Shown: positions 5,203-6,032 of the stretch, piece by piece
How positions within the stretch are numbered: the stretch's first letter is position 1
Layout of the letters: every line of letters starts with the position of its first letter
NCBI GenBank assembly: GCA_947167435.1
Contig: CAMVIC010000106.1
Coordinates: 1-6,032, forward strand
Reading direction: 5' to 3'
Length of the DNA: 6,032 bases
DNA from: an uncultured Clostridia bacterium
GTDB taxonomy: Bacteria > Bacillota_A > Clostridia > Oscillospirales > Oscillospiraceae
The notes under the pieces: generated by a model
Seen by the model: the letters and a program-made list of their open reading frames with translations, nothing else
The model's database searches: none
Told to the model about the DNA's origin: nothing
Position numbers and translations under genes: made by a program

Positions 5203-6032
5203 ATGGATATCCGCTATTCCACCGGTCCCAACGACGTAAAGCGTTACACCACCGAGGAGCTCCGCAAGGAATTCCTGATCGAGAACCTGTACCAGCCCGA
5301 CACCGTCCAGGCCGTCTACTCCCATGTGGACCGCATGGTGGTCCTGGGCATCATGCCCGTCAATGAAGTCCTGCCCATCGACAAGGGCATCGACGTGTGG
5401 GCAAACTTCGGCACCTCCTACTTCCTGGAGCGCCGGGAAGCCGGCGTGTTCAACCTGGGCGGCCCCGGCTTTATTGAGGCCGACGGTGCGCACTTCGACC
5501 TGGACTTTGAGGACTGCCTGTACATCACCAAGGAGACCAAGGCTGTCACCTTCGGCAGCAAGGACGCGGCCAACCCCGCCCGCTTCTACCTGGTGTCCGC
5601 CCCGGCCCACAAGGTCTGCAAGACCACCTTCCTCCGCTTTGCCGACGCCAACAAGCGCCCCTGCGGCGACTCCGTCACCTGCAACAAGCGGGTCATCAAC
5701 CAGTTCATCCACCCGGACGTGCTGGAGACCTGCCAGCTCTCCATGGGCCTGACCCAGCTGGCCGAGGGCAGCGTCTGGAACACCATGCCCGCCCACACCC
5801 ATGAGCGCCGCATGGAGGTCTACACCTACTTCAACATCCCCGAGGGCAACGTGGTCTTCCACATGATGGGCCAGCCCCAGGAGACCCGACACCTGGTCAT
5901 GCACAACTATGACGCGGTAATCTCTCCCTCCTGGTCCATTCACGCCGGCGCCGGCACCGCGGCCTACACCTTCATCTGGGCCATGGGCGGCGAGAACCAG
6001 GCCTTCGACGACATGGACACCATCGACACCCC
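5203..6032 (+). CDS. kduI: 4-deoxy-L-threo-5-hexosulose-uronate ketol-isomerase (5-keto-4-deoxyuronate isomerase), C-terminus cut by window edge
   Basis: A cytoplasmic zinc-dependent isomerase (EC 5.3.1.17) that converts 5-keto-4-deoxyuronate, formed from unsaturated uronates released by pectate and glycosaminoglycan lyases, into 2,5-diketo-3-deoxygluconate, on the way to 2-keto-3-deoxygluconate. The match to remembered E. coli KduI runs end to end: YSHVDRM, GIMPVNE, SYFLERREAGVFNLGG, PDVLETCQLSMGLTQLA, MPAHTHERRMEVY, FHMMGQPQETRH and ISPSWSIHAG. The metal ligands are present as His198, His200, Glu205 and His247, each two residues later than in E. coli (196, 198, 203, 245). Visible are 276 codons of an expected total near 280, so only a few residues are missing and the gene appears intact. 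The ATG at 5203 follows GGAG (5188-5191) by 11 nt, a somewhat long gap. It is the gene that points the transporter and repressor towards uronate metabolism. Confidence 0.96.
   Translation, partial: MDIRYSTGPNDVKRYTTEELRKEFLIENLYQPDTVQAVYSHVDRMVVLGIMPVNEVLPIDKGIDVWANFGTSYFLERREAGVFNLGGPGFIEADGAHFDLDFEDCLYITKETKAVTFGSKDAANPARFYLVSAPAHKVCKTTFLRFADANKRPCGDSVTCNKRVINQFIHPDVLETCQLSMGLTQLAEGSVWNTMPAHTHERRMEVYTYFNIPEGNVVFHMMGQPQETRHLVMHNYDAVISPSWSIHAGAGTAAYTFIWAMGGENQAFDDMDTIDT

Noticed and set aside
5170..5943. A 257-codon open frame on the minus strand opposite kduI
   Set aside because: It lies wholly antisense to a gene that matches KduI end to end, and shows only shadow-type composition.

Overview
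The window (about 60% G+C by eye) looks like a chromosomal stretch from a Gram-positive anaerobe, most likely a high-GC gut clostridium of the Oscillospiraceae type. This is inferred from strong GGAGG-type ribosome binding sites, SigA-like promoters, a DivIVA-like coiled-coil gene, a LacI regulator with the SKTTVSRYLN helix common in Firmicute sugar-acid regulators, and a TRAP transporter next to kduI. No species can be named from the sequence alone.

Layout. At the left edge, on the minus strand, lies the 5' part of a tRNA-Arg(ACG), then a 176-aa DivIVA-like coiled-coil protein read leftward. A 160-bp divergent promoter region separates it from a rightward LacI-family repressor. After a 192-bp intergenic region with a perfect 26-bp nested palindrome, the rightward genes dctP (TRAP binding protein), dctQ (small membrane subunit) and dctM (large membrane subunit) follow, then kduI (5-keto-4-deoxyuronate isomerase), which runs off the right edge with only a few residues missing.

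Reading as a system. The repressor, three-part TRAP transporter and KduI form a plausible uptake-and-catabolism module for pectin- or glycosaminoglycan-derived (unsaturated) uronates. The transporter would import a sugar acid using a Na+ or H+ gradient. KduI would convert 5-keto-4-deoxyuronate to 2,5-diketo-3-deoxygluconate, and the LacI protein would repress the operon through the palindrome until an uronate-derived inducer appears. Transport substrate and inducer are inferred from context only. Strong RNA hairpins sit between dctP and dctQ and between dctM and kduI, suggesting that expression is graded within the operon: much binding protein, less membrane protein, and separately tuned isomerase.

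I see no mobile element, CRISPR array, integrase or phage gene. No obviously new system is present. The most unusual items are the nested palindrome, the two-hairpin dctP-dctQ spacer, and the apparent lack of a lipoprotein cysteine on the binding protein.
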